A stretch of 64,000 nucleotides of DNA from Acanthaster planci (lineage: Eukaryota > Echinodermata > Asteroidea > Valvatida > Acanthasteridae): contig NW_019091513.1 of assembly GCF_001949145.1 (NCBI RefSeq), positions 187,623 through 251,622 on the forward strand, given 5' to 3'. This document shows positions 15,201-25,163 of the stretch, in pieces (the stretch's first letter is position 1; each line of letters begins with the position of its first letter). The translations under genes and the position numbers were made by a program. The notes below the pieces were generated by a model, which made no database searches, was not told the origin of the DNA, and saw only the letters and a list, made by a program, of their open reading frames with translations.

Positions 15201-16813
15201 CATTCAAATGTTAATATAACTACATGTAGAAGGAATTTCCGCAGAAAGCAAGCTATGCAACTGCATATGATAACAGAGATCACAAACTACAGTAACACTG
15301 CTGTTGGTCTCACCTTTCTTTCGCTATCATCATCCAACTTGATAGAATCCTTCTGGAGCTCAGACATCAGGTCATTTGTGGCCATAAAACGAAAATCTTT
15401 GTCACTAGATGTCATCTGCCATGGAAAACAAAAACTATCTGGGCTATCTTAATTGAATAGTTGACACAATCCGAACAACATACACAAACAACTGGCCCCA
15501 AGGTAAAGTTTGGTTCTTCTTGTGTTTGAAGTACAGCAAGAGTTGAGCATGGCATAAAAACATACGGTAAAAGTGAAGGAACCTGTCAGCTCTAAAAAGG
15601 CAGAATGATGCAATCTTCTGGTTTTAAACACTGCCATCTCCGAGGATGGACAAAAAAGAGAAAAGGCAAAAGTCAGGGAGGGAAATTGGAAGGAAAGAAT
15701 GTTTGCTTCTTTCCGGTTGAATGGGAAAGGGCCCCTTCCTTTACACCGGTCCCCCTTAACTAGGAATTTCTTTCTATTTTCATCTATTTAACTTTTTTTG
15801 TACTATTTCCTGCTTTACTATTTCCTGAAAGACTTTGAAATCTAAAACAAGAACATTATTTCATCCAAACAACTTGTGGCACTTCACAAGTTTATCATTA
15901 CCAATTCAACTGAACATTCAGACAGCTTTAGCCACACCTTGTTACAACAATAAAACAACAGAGTAATGCAGAATACACCAGGCATGTGTGTCTCTAATGT
16001 GGTGCCCACATCACTTGTATCCCAAGTCATGCCAGTTTTGCACTGACTTAGGCTTGCTGTGACTGTGGCTTTAAAATATTTATTTTAACTCAGACTGGTT
16101 CTTATGTTGTTTTTTAAAGACTTTTTTCCTAATTGCTACACAAAATTCAATAAGCTGTAGGCCTACCCAAAAGCTATGGTCCAGTAACAAGGCCTAAAAG
16201 GGATGCAAGTAAAACCATCTCGCGCCTGTATTTCCAAGTTCTGAACCTCAAGTCTGTGATTCTATGGTCACCAGGTGAGACTGATGTTGAAATTAGTTCA
16301 CTATGAACACCAACCACTACACCTGGCTGCACGCTAGGAGGCAAAATAGTGACCTTGCCGACCAGGGTTTACAGGCCCCCAGTCATTGTTAGTCATGTTC
16401 TCTGAGCACCATGATTAGGCATGTCAGGAAAATAGGCCTACATGTAGGCCTACTCCCTTTCTAAAGTTTTACTTTCAGTTTCACACAGTTTTCCTCGAAG
16501 TAAATGTTGCCCCTTTTTTCAATCATTAACTGTCAGTGTCGAGAATTCAAATAGTCGAAGACAGGGAACTGTGCTTTAACATGCCTAAGACTGGTCAAAC
16601 TCTGTCGGGGGGATCGATGGGTTCAGAACAATCACCGACAATGAATCAGTTCACGGAGGTACAACATGTGCAACTGCCAAGCCCACAGCGTAGCGCCGAC
16701 GCCACGGGCATGACGGGCGCTCATCACGGTTGCTTTAATTTGACTGAGGTCAAAAACCTTGCTAAACTTACCTTCTCCAAAAGATTGGAGATATGATACG
16801 AAACACTCGCCAT
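260..16813 (-). CDS. CAND1: CAND1, cullin-associated NEDD8-dissociated protein 1 (5' half, 16 coding exons)
   Basis: CAND1 is a HEAT-repeat protein that binds unneddylated cullin-RBX1 and exchanges substrate receptors of SCF-type ubiquitin ligases. Coding exons in transcript order: 16772-16813, 15314-15415, 14026-14093, 12256-12368, 11651-11751, 10695-10761, 9308-9406, 8475-8601, 8219-8327, 7621-7677, 7075-7181, 6285-6439, 5537-5651, 3926-4111, 1268-1379, 260-353. All junctions have GT donors and AG acceptors, and the phases agree. Together they give 551 codons, about 45% of the ~1230-residue family length. The start is [14 protein letters not shown], matching the vertebrate N-terminus. Other recognisable blocks are [17 protein letters not shown] (exon 4), [15 protein letters not shown] (exon 7), an acidic tract at residues ~313-342 (exons 11-12) followed by MSWKVRR, and [10 protein letters not shown] (exon 15). 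The remaining exons lie left of the window. No frame break was seen. Confidence 0.96.
1561..1755. repeat. dispersed repeat family C, copy 1
   Basis: CpG-rich block: GAGTTGAAGTGCACCC at the left, TTCTTGCGC, ACTCAGCGTGYTCCGC, CGCGCCTATGCGG, then AACACGCCCTCT at the right. It is shared with 28842-29072 and loosely with 11825-12035. The ends look weakly inverted (ATCCGCCCCGAG.. / ..CGAGGGGAT). Confidence 0.7.
2700..2800. repeat. dispersed repeat family D, copy 1 (with 49250-49345)
   Basis: TTACTTAGAAAACA, then AGTCTCACAGGTTTGTGCAC and GTCCGTATGTGGAATCTTTC, recur in diverged form near 49250. This is an ancient repeat in a CAND1 intron. Confidence 0.5.
3484..3501. repeat. (AT)n microsatellite
   Basis: An uninterrupted AT dinucleotide run of about nine units, in a CAND1 intron. 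Confidence 0.85.
4680..5179. mobile_element. TIR element TTAAAGGTACAGTCCATC in CAND1 intron
   Basis: The left end TTAAAGGTACAGTCCATC is exactly inverted at the right as GATGGACTGTACCTTTAA. The 500-bp interior has no transposase frame, so this is a non-autonomous DNA transposon. Confidence 0.8.
8934..9060. mobile_element. hairpin (foldback) element in CAND1 intron 7
   Basis: TAGGCTTGCGGTTGCACCAT followed by GTATAAGAAAATATCTCTTT pairs with AAAGAGATATTTTCTTGTAC and ATGGTGCCACCGCAAGCCTA. The arms are ~43 bp around a ~35-bp loop. Confidence 0.8.
10234..10421. mobile_element. TTAA-flanked short TIR element (piggyBac-like MITE)
   Basis: TTAA followed by CCCCTTC, and on the far side GAAGGGG followed by TTAA. 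The element is 188 bp in CAND1 intron 6. TTAA target duplication with C-rich ends is the piggyBac signature. No transposase is coded. Confidence 0.7.
11825..12035. repeat. dispersed repeat family C, diverged copy
   Basis: Left AGCCGAAGTGCGCCCTCACC and right ATACGCCCTCTTTTGTTCCC then GAGTGGATA match the ends of the family C copies. The middle is diverged. A further end fragment (CCTCTCTTGTTCTCATTC) lies at ~11548. Confidence 0.55.
12731..12877. mobile_element. hairpin (foldback) element in CAND1 intron 3
   Basis: The left arm GCGTTTTCAAAACGAGTGGA then TTCGGCTTAGAC pairs with GTCTAAGCCGAATCCACTTG then TTTAGAAAACGC on the right. A second inverted pair inside (TTTGGTTTCGCTGGTT / ACCGAAACCAGC) extends the fold. 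Confidence 0.75.
13300..13640. repeat. repeated GGATTTTGGAGGATTGAGG-type motifs
   Basis: Several variants of GAAGGATTTTGGAAGATTGA occur on the plus strand (~13336, ~13537, ~13580, ~13628), and one is inverted at ~13303 (CCTCAATCCTTTAAAATCC). Probably part of a decayed repeat in a CAND1 intron. Confidence 0.4.
14767..15007. mobile_element. TTAA-flanked TIR element containing an assembly gap
   Basis: The left end is TTAACCCTCCTTTGG and the right end CATAGGAGGGTTAA, giving TTAA plus inverted CCCTCCT. The middle 134 bases are N. It lies in CAND1 intron 2. The CCCT ends and TTAA target are piggyBac-like. Confidence 0.65.
14789..14922. other. assembly gap (134 N)
   Basis: A run of N inside CAND1 intron 2 and inside a TTAA-flanked element. 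No exon appears to be lost, since the phases of the flanking exons agree. Confidence 0.99.
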
Positions 16814-17173
16814 GGCTAACTTGTTTCTCTTCGATCACACTTCAGTGGAAAGGCAACATAAAACTTCTGTTCTGGCCCCACCAAATATGACCATAGCCAA
16901 CCAAATGGCAGAGTGCGCGTGCGCTCTTACATTGGGATACAATGACCTCTATCAAAAGAGGGCGCTTTTCATTTTGCCAATGGTTTATTTATTCCATTTC
17001 TTTACCCAGGGTAGGCCTATGCCCAGTTTCAAACTGGTTTCCATTGGGGCCCTGCGAACATAAATTAATTCAATAGTTAGAAACTCATGATGAAAAGTCA
17101 AATTGACAAATACGACAAACATTAATATTTACAAATACAGACTACTACAACATCATACACACGTGAAGGCATC
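16814..17173. other. CAND1 upstream / 5'UTR and promoter region
   Basis: Sequence before the CAND1 ATG. No TATA box or other clear signal was found, and there is no other gene. Confidence 0.5.
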
Positions 17174-17349
17174 AATACGGGCGATTCACAATAGTGCGCC
17201 TCCAAGAGTTTGCAACGCGTTGGCCAATCACAACGCACGAAATTTGTCGACCCTTTCCAATCGCGCATTTGGTCGACAAATTTCGCGCATTGTGATTGGC
17301 CAACGTGTTGCAAACTCTTGGAGGTGCACTGTTGTGAAACGCCCGTATT
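17174..17349. mobile_element. foldback MITE family A, copy 1
   Basis: This is an almost perfect long palindrome. The left arm runs AATACGGGCGATTCACAATA, then GTTTGCAACGCGTTGGCC. The right arm is its inverted complement, ending GTGAAACGCCCGTATT. The centre carries two inverted GTCGAC(C/A) blocks. Three more copies occur in this window. Confidence 0.9.
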
Positions 17350-17473
17350 AAACAATGATCACGGGATGGGCGAATACCCCGCACAAAAAACTCTAAGGGT
17401 AATTCCCGGGAAATGGGGAAATTCCCGATCCGGCTCCAATGAACATTGGCAACCAAGTTAACAACTCCATAGA

Positions 17474-17930
17474 TCAGCATTTTGGACTTAACAACACTAG
17501 CATGGCCTTCCGTAGTTCTGATTTGAATGTCCCTAAGGAGTTTATACTTCTGAGTTGCTCTGGCAAATTGTTCCATATTTTTGCACCTTTCACCGCGACA
17601 CTTTGAGCGTAGCATTCTTTTTTGGCTAAAGGGACTTTAAGTGCCTTGTTAAATGAGTATCTCGTTTCACGAATTTGTGTGAGTGGGATAAACAGATTTG
17701 TCATATACATAGGAGCTAATTTGTTTAGATATTTAAAAACAAGAACAGTCTTTTTAGATCTAACTCTCTCGGAAGATGGCACCCAGTTCAGTGTAGCAAA
17801 CATATTTGCTGAGGGGGTGGGAGAGGTACATTTGAGGATTATCTGTGCAGCTCTTTTTAGACATTTGTGGTATCGTGAGATATGGTTGCCGGACCCAAAC
17901 CGTTTTGCACTCCCTGTTGTATTTTATTGA
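17474..17930 (-). mobile_element. LINE reverse transcriptase 3' end fragment (CR1/L2/Jockey-type)
   Basis: A minus-strand frame reads the C-terminal tail typical of non-LTR retrotransposon ORF2 proteins: KRAAQIILKC, then FATLNWVPSSERVRSKK, FKYLNKLAPMYMTNLF, and AKIWNNLPEQLRSINSLGTF. The order 'short helix, (R/S)xxYK.L..L.P.Y, W..LP..LR...L..FK' is the usual 3' end of the CR1/L2/Jockey-like group. The polymerase core with its catalytic motif is absent, so this is a 5'-truncated insertion. The upstream boundary is uncertain because recognisable similarity fades beyond ~17930. A foldback MITE sits immediately past its 3' side at 17174-17349. Confidence 0.75.
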
Positions 17931-20599
17931 GTTCTGCATCTTACCATTCAAGCTGTTGTCAAGCACCTGTTTTAAAAGTACATGTATGCTGTCCTCTTCA
18001 AATCTGGATTTTCCAATAGGCCTATGCACAATTGTTAACCAATCTTGCTCCTGATGTTTTGAGTGTAAAAATTGGATTTCATTTTCTACACAGGAACTGA
18101 ACTTGACCAAACCATTAGTCAAACCAATCTACAGTGCACATTAAGCATGCTGAAACTGGTGAGGACACTAAGTTTCTTGGGTAATTGAGTTAAATTGAAC
18201 AGAGATGAAAATTGACCTTCGACTTGTTTTTAGACAAAAAATGAAAAAAAAACTTGTTTATGTTTAAACTAAATTAATAAAGGCTAGTCGACTTCAAGGG
18301 ACAGTACACATTTTGCTATCCAAAATGTAACTAACCAAGTTATTGTTAAAAATCCAACAAAAATTATTGTTCAAACAATCATATTCTATTCTCAGCATGT
18401 GAAGCATTCATTTCATAAATGCACAACCGAATTTTCAGTATTTCATGCACTGATTAATTGCCGTTTACGTAGAACCATGGAACCGGAAGTTAACGTGCAA
18501 CTTCAGCGATCGTCCAATGGGAGCCTGCAGATCGTGGCCCGTCCTCCTTTGTGGCGAATTCACTTACGAACCGGATAGAGGGGACGCCAGGCGCGCGTAA
18601 ATTGTCCCATTACGCACGAACATTATTTGGAACCACGCTGACGCCTACGCGTATGCATGAAACGCGCATGAGTGCGTGAGAAGTGACGCGTATTTAATGT
18701 GACGAACTATCTTTTTACCTCGCGCACGTGCGCATGCGGCTACCACTCCCCCGTCTCCGGCCCATAGTCAAACCTTTTAAACAGTAGCATTTCGAAGCCA
18801 AGGAAACAAACTGTGTTTTTTAGGGCAGATACTAAGACTCAGAAGGAAAAGTATGGACTATCTCGTGAACATTGCCAAAACGTTTTCCGTTATTTTGTAA
18901 ATGAAGTTTTCTGTTGCAGACCCAGTATTGATAAGCGGTGGCGATAATGTTACATTGGACAACAATTTAAGATTGCCATTTTTGTTTAAATACTTCAGTG
19001 TCACCTGTTGGTCTTTTGAGATATAACGAAAACAAAATTTTGGAGTTTAGTTGTTTGTTTAGTTGGGTGTTTGTTGAGGTGTTTGTGGTGACTGTTTTTA
19101 CCGGGGTTTTGTTACATTCCCTGACTGGAAGCCGTAAGCACTGTAAGTAGGCGCTATTGCTTAGTCGAACTCGATTGATTATTGCATTAAATGCATGTGG
19201 ACGTTTCCTCCGCTAAAATTTCAAAGTTTTGAAAAGGATGAAGTAGCCTCCATGATTTTTCAAAATTATTATTTTTTTAACCATGAGGTTGGTATGTCTG
19301 CAAAAAGTTCCCCAAATTGAAGTTCTTCTGGTAAAACGTACGGTGGCCAATGTACGCCAACTCACTGTACATAACAAAGGAACGCTGTGCCCTCTCCCCC
19401 CCCCTGCATATCACGGGCGAACTCAAATTTTTGTTCGGGGCAGTGAAACATCAATGGTTGTCGACCTACAGTGAAGTTAATAAATGTAAACCTTTGAGGA
19501 CAAAGTCCGTCATTAAAGTAATTGAAATTTAAACCAGTTCTAAGTTTCTGCGAACTTTTACTGTGCAATCAGTATTTCAACACAACAGCGTATTTTTCCC
19601 AGCCGGCCAAAATCAGAGCACTTCTTCATGGTGCTCCAGCAAACTCTACCTGTCGGCCTACCAGCTTTCTGTTATAATAAGTCTAGAAATCAAGATCGTC
19701 GAAAGTGGACCAGAGGTATATCGACTGCTGATCAACAATGGCGTAACCAAAAGTTTAAAACAATAGCAAAAACAGAGAACACGGGGATAGCCAACGCAAT
19801 GTCCACACAACTCATTACCGGGTATCTGAGGCAAAGGGTGGGGGGGGATCTATGCCCCCTCTCCAAGTTACGCTACTATTCATAAAGCATGAACCAATGG
19901 AGGGAACGGTGCCAGCCTGATTAATTTATCCGTTTGTCAAGAACGGAGTTTGGGTTCTTTTTATGAAACGATATTTTACTAAATAGTGCTAAGGATTAAT
20001 ATCCCCAAAGCCTTGAATTACTTTTACAGCCCTATATTATACTCAAACAAGTTAAATTAAAGTAATATTTTCATTCACTTTCCGCGGTCCAACGATGTCA
20101 GTTTAGCGTGCTGAAGCGCGCGAAAGGCTGGTCAATAAAAATCATGACGCTTCGTCTCGACTGATGTTCGGTGTAATTTATTGTTGTGAAAACGCTTACA
20201 CCTTTGACCAGTATAGAACCCTTTCCTAATCCTCGAATTACATCACTGTCTAACGCACGTGTGTCCACATGATGTTAAATGGCCATATCACGCCTAGAGA
20301 CTTCGAAAGTCGATCTCGAAGTGAAATTCAAACGGAATATCAAACGAACACTGACATCCGCGCGCAAACGTGCCATGTCTTAGAACGCGCGGTAGACACT
20401 GAACTGAGTGAACTTAATTATTCGAGCAACAAGTACGCTTCCGTCCTAGACCGACACTTACACTTCCACCAATTTCTCAAATGATTTGTGAATCACATTC
20501 TTAATGTAACAGCAGAAAAATAAATCATGAGTAATTCTGTTACAAATTACATGGCCATAAAAACAAGTTATGAACTGATTGTGGAGGGATATTGGCTCA
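17931..20599. other. intergenic sequence, no gene recognised
   Basis: AT-rich apart from a CpG-rich patch at ~18470-18780 (repeated ACGCG/GCGCG words). Open frames are short and resemble no family I know. Confidence 0.5.
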
Positions 20600-21291
20600 A
20601 GAAAAAGGGGAAGGGGCAATCAGATGCTGTCGATCTCCAGAAGTACCAACTTCCGCACTGGTCGAGCACGGAGAACTTTTCCTCGCTCCTCCCTTGTTGA
20701 CTTAATCTACTTGTTCCAACTTGAACCTTGACTTTCCTTACGAAATCGTCTTTGTCGATTGTAGTGTCGACTACCAAGCCCATATTTGTTTCAAGCAACG
20801 TCTGTGCCTGATAACAGGACTATGTCTCCCACAATGATGTTTCTTCTTGGCTTGGTTCAGCACTGCCTTCGATTGAGATTTTCGAAATCGCCATCTGCTC
20901 CAGAATGTTCGGCGACGTATTTTACTCGTCTCCATCGCTTCTGAAGATACATGTACATGTCTTGTGGTATGAATTTGCCTGGAGGTGGTAGTGGGACACT
21001 GTAAGGAGGTGGTTAGGTGTCAGAGGCTCCAAACGTTACTTTTGGATCGTTGATTGCATCGACTGACACACGGCTGTTTACTATGGTCATCGCTTCGTAG
21101 ATCAGTGTTCGAAGTGATGAATCATTCAACCTCCCGGACAAAGTGAAACAACTCCACTGAGGATACTTTTTATTGTCCTTATCTGGCGCTCCCATACTCC
21201 TCCAACGTGGCTGGAACAGGGAACATTCATGAGTAAGTCACAATCTTGACCAGCCAGATAGGCCGCTACTTTCAATATCTGTTAACCTCTT

Positions 21292-22025
21292 TCATGGCTG
21301 CATGAAGTTTATTTTTTTTACTCCAACGAAGTTGCTGCCTTGGTGAGACCTAATCTGGTGAATCTTCCCTCGGATAGCAATGAAACATCGCATTCCGATG
21401 ATGAATGCGTCAGCGGGTAAATTATCTAATAACTCTATGCGAACTACGCTAGAGCATAGACCGGTGAACAACAGCCCGTATCTTTTGTGCTCTCTTCGCC
21501 TATGTCTGGTGATGAAGGGGCGAAAGCGAGCCATACCTCAGTACAAGATTTTCGGGGATACCAACCTCCCACCACTGATGACCCAAAAGGGTTATGCCAC
21601 GACCTTCATGGTAGGCCTTCTGGTGGTTGTGAATCACAATGAGCCTCGGAATGTGGCTATCTTTTGGCAGGATTGCTGGATGCTTGACGGAGGGTGGAAG
21701 AGATGAGTTTCTCAATCGAGCTCCCACACGCAGGAATCCAATACTCATCAATGAAGGGGTTCAAATCCCTCAGAGGGGGTTTCTCCTTGAACTCCTTTCC
21801 TTGAATTAACTTGATCACGAACGAGGATGCATCCTGTTGCTCTTTGACACTGGTCACAAGGCCATCAATTGTTCTCTTGGCTCTTCTCTGAAGTCTTGCA
21901 ACAGCTCGTACAAGCAAAGACCAGCTGGAGAATTTCAACAGCCTCGACAAGATGTCGAAATTACTTGACTGTCTTACAGAAGAACTTAGAACCATCGACT
22001 TTTTTACTTCAGGGTCTACGGACAA
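21292..22025 (-). pseudogene. BEL/Pao integrase fragments (zinc-binding and catalytic core)
   Basis: Successive frames read a pre-integrase helix region (22025 to 21657), then GFLRVGARLRNSSLPPSVKH and the HNHQKAYHEGRG zinc-binding segment, then core integrase YGLLFTGLCSSVVRIE and FIAIRGKIHQIRSHQGSNF. The second catalytic Asp of the DDE core is expected in RSDQG. Here it is His (codon ~21343-21345). Frameshifts separate the blocks, so the integrase cannot be functional. Confidence 0.8.
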
Positions 22026-22487
22026 TGCAGGAGTTGTTTTCGAGGGAACTCAAAGTTAAGGTCCTAGAGAAAGTCGGGACCGGTCTACCATGTAGATTTA
22101 CCGAGAGAAGACGCTGTTAAGCCTCTAAAAGCGTGGTCAGCGGGATTTGAGTCAGATTCGACGTATAGAACCATTGATCTGTATCGGTACTCTCCCTCAT
22201 CATCTGTACATGGCTGGCCATGAATGTATGAAAGCGTCGTGCCTCGTTGTTGATTTATCCAATGACTACCTTGGAGTCAGTCCAGAAAAATTCCTTCACA
22301 TCAGGCGAGTGGAGCTTTTCTTTCAGGATTTTACCTATTTTCGCGGACACTACAGCTGCGGTCAAATTAAGACGGGGAATAGTTGTAATCTTATACGGGG
22401 CGACTCGAGACTTTAAAGAGTGCAAAGTGTAATCTGCCTTGGTGACCCTGAACTCTTATATAGGAACACTGACCATAGCCCAACGCT

Positions 22488-23191
22488 CTAGACATCGTTG
22501 AAATCGAATTGCCCAAATGTTAGGGAGGTCTGCCACCCACTTTCCCCACCGTGATCCATCTCTCTTTCGACACATATGCGGCAACAGCACTTTACTCTAC
22601 CTGTGAGGACAAACGGAGCCAGAAAACCCAGTGGGTCATAAACTGATGCAACCGTAGACAGAATTCCTCTGCGATTCAAAGTTGCTTCTTTGGACTCTAT
22701 CTTGAAGAAGAATCCATCCTTCTTGACATATCCCACTGTATTCCAAGGGTGGAAGACGGAGGAATATCCTCTTTGCTGTGATCGACTTTCTTCACAGACC
22801 CAGCTCTTTCCTGGGGAGGAACAGTTGTAATTATACTTCTCTGCTGTCGGAGATGAAATTGTGTAGGCGTATACCACCTCTGTTACACGATTCTCTCGCA
22901 TCTCGGATAAGCTAGCTGAATGATCGCGTCTTCATTCGTCGTGGTGCTTATCAGACCACCATCCACGTAGAAATGATGCCTTATGAACTGGGCTGCAGAT
23001 GGAAACTCTTCCTTGTATTTCTTGGACAGACACTTCAGACCACAGTTTGCGCACCCTGGCGACGAGGTAGCTCCAAATAAATGGACCTTCATCCTAAACT
23101 CAGTTGGCTCCCGAGTGAGGTCACCATCCCTCCACCAGAGAAAACGCAAGTAATCTCTATCTTCCGGCCTGACCCTGAAGTGATGGAACAT
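22488..23191 (-). pseudogene. BEL/Pao reverse transcriptase and connection fragments with altered active site
   Basis: Two overlapping open stretches (23191 to 22883 and 22901 to 22488) lie in different frames. The first has YLRFLWWRDGD, EFRMKVHLFGATSSPGCANC and FYVDGG. The second has RRGILSTVASVYDPLGFLAP, a BEL/Pao hallmark. The active-site box expected as YVDD reads YVDG (codon at 22958-22960), removing a metal-binding aspartate. The frame change between the two blocks also breaks the polyprotein. Confidence 0.85.
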
Positions 23192-23710
23192 TTTTTCGAT
23201 GTCACAGGCAACGGCTATGGGCTGACATCTGAAGCGATTCCCACATGTGCGTTTGTCAGATCGGGACCGCCAAGAAGATGGTCATTTAAGGCAGTGCCGC
23301 GGTACTGGCTTGAGCAGTCAATATACGACTCGTATCTTTTGGGCTTTTTTGGGTAGTAGCTCCATCATGGTGAAGGACTACACTTCACCGTCCTTGGCAT
23401 CGGAAGGGGCTTCAGCAGCATCCCCATGGTAAATGACATCACAGACGAATTTCACATAGTCTTTGTAGTACGTACCTTTTGTCCCTTAAAACCTGCGTTT
23501 AAGATGACTCAGACGGATGGATGCTTGAAATCTATGATCTGGCAGACTACGGCAGAACAGTAGGGGCATTTGCAGATGGCCGTCACCTAGCTGAATGGTA
23601 GAAGAATTCAGGAGATGGAAGAACAGGAGATCGTCTTGTGTAACTTTACCCCTTGTCTCTCTCAAGCACAGACAGGACCATTTTGGAAGGGACAGGGTTC
23701 TCCTTAGACA

Positions 23711-23929
23711 TCACTCTGTGACAAATGGCTGTAGCGCCGATTCGGCTCCCGCGACTATAATTATGGACCATCCTATATCAGTCTTTACAGCATACGGTTG
23801 ATTGTCTACACCAAACACTGTCTTTCTCGGTGTAAGAGCTTCGGTAAAGTTGAACCCCATCAGCCTAACCTCACAGTCTTGAGTTGGAGGGAGTTCGCGG
23901 GCAATCGATTCGAGATGAGGCCACTTCAA
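23711..23929 (-). pseudogene. BEL/Pao pol fragment, protease-proximal region
   Basis: An open stretch carries LMGFNFTEALTPRKTVFG and VKTDIGWSIIIV, the conserved block that follows the aspartic protease in BEL/Pao polyproteins (a loop ending in TDLGW). It is not continuous with the reverse transcriptase fragment downstream. This is a dead-element remnant. Confidence 0.7.
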
Positions 23930-24345
23930 GTTAAGGCAGTTTCTGACGTTGGGATAAGTGACCTTTATGCAGTCTTCTTGGTAACATTCCTCTGTGATAT
24001 CCGTGAGGACACTACGTACAATCTGAGACTGTAGAGCTCGATGTCATCGTTGTCAACTTCAACTGGACCGGTTGACCTGTCACTTCGAGGCCCTCAAATG
24101 TAGTATTAAGTATATTTGAAGGACGTGTCACTCTGCAACATGGCATATAGCCTACTTCGCGGGCCGGGGTTTGCAGCCGCAGCCACATTTGCATGTAATG
24201 GTACCGTACCCATTCGATTCGCTGCTTTCTGCACTTGGGAAATCTGAAGAACCAGACTCCTTTCTCTGTGGAATCTGCACTTTGTCATGTACAACCCCAA
24301 ACACAACAACTGGATACCATTAATTTTCTTTCGGTAGTACTCCAA

Positions 24346-25004
24346 GCTATGATCAGTGGTAAGCTTTGTACGTACTTACAGGTACATTGATCGCACACGG
24401 TGCGTGTTTTTACCAGTTCGGAGGTTGGCTCCAAGAACACTAACAATAAAATTAATAATACTTACGATGGAAGGGGCTATACTAAGAGGCAGCAATCCCG
24501 CGCACACAGGAAAATTACAATTATAAAGTATTTTCACATAGCACTAAAAATTCCAATTAAAAAGAAACTAACAGCAAACACGAGCTAATGGGGTTTAAAA
24601 AACAAAAGAAAAAAAAAAACCCGAAAACCCAAAAAACGAACAAAGCCAAATCTGAGAGAAAATGATTATCAGAGTGGCACCCCTGTAAATTTTTAATGGC
24701 TCTGTTCCTTGCTATCAATGCCCACTCACACTTCTTGCCGCCAAAGCTATGTGCACGTGCATGCATGCATAATGTGAAAGGGATGAACTGCACACGTACT
24801 ATACATGTACATGTACAAACGTTACACACCTGCGTATATTTTGCTCTTCGATTTTCATTTGTTTCATTTTATATGCTCAATGTCCTTTGTTTAAGCAGTT
24901 TTTGTTTGTTAATTGTTTTTAAATTGTTTTGCTTTGTTTTTTGTCTGGAACAATCGTTTTGTAAAATATTAATTTTGGTCCCGCGGTGCCCCATACCTTC
25001 GTGC
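24346..25004. other. intergenic sequence between BEL/Pao remnant and SWIM/MULE gene
   Basis: AT-rich with A-runs. No gag-like frame or LTR was recognised. Confidence 0.5.
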
Positions 25005-25060
25005 TATGGTACGCCGACGCGACGCGTCGTACGGCGATACGATCGTATCGTTGATCTAGC
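25005..25060 (+). promoter_or_regulatory. CpG-rich palindromic block upstream of the SWIM/MULE gene
   Basis: It contains the perfect 16-bp palindrome CGATACGATCGTATCG (25035-25050) and the 10-bp palindrome CGACGCGTCG (25020-25029), then CGAGCGCGCGC. It ends ~105 bases before the ATG at 25164 in otherwise AT-rich DNA. A promoter role is inferred from position and composition only. Confidence 0.4.
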
Positions 25061-25163
25061 GAGCGCGCGCAAGCTGGCAGTCGCTTAAAAAAACGTAAGC
25101 CGCCTTCTCCTCTCCAAGGGGAGTTATTTGCCTCGCGCTCGCTCTGTCGAAAGTTCTCTCAAG

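Larger units (their letters stand above)
20600..24345 (-). mobile_element. degenerate BEL/Pao-type LTR retroelement (internal pol region, no LTRs seen)
   Basis: On the minus strand, fragments of a BEL/Pao polyprotein lie in the right order (protease-proximal region, reverse transcriptase, RNase H, zinc-binding and core integrase, C-terminal tail) across 3.7 kb. They are spread over different frames and interrupted by stops. No gag region or matching long terminal repeats could be found on either side by eye, so both ends are uncertain. The position between two divergently transcribed host genes and the heavy frame damage indicate an old, inactive copy. Confidence 0.85.
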
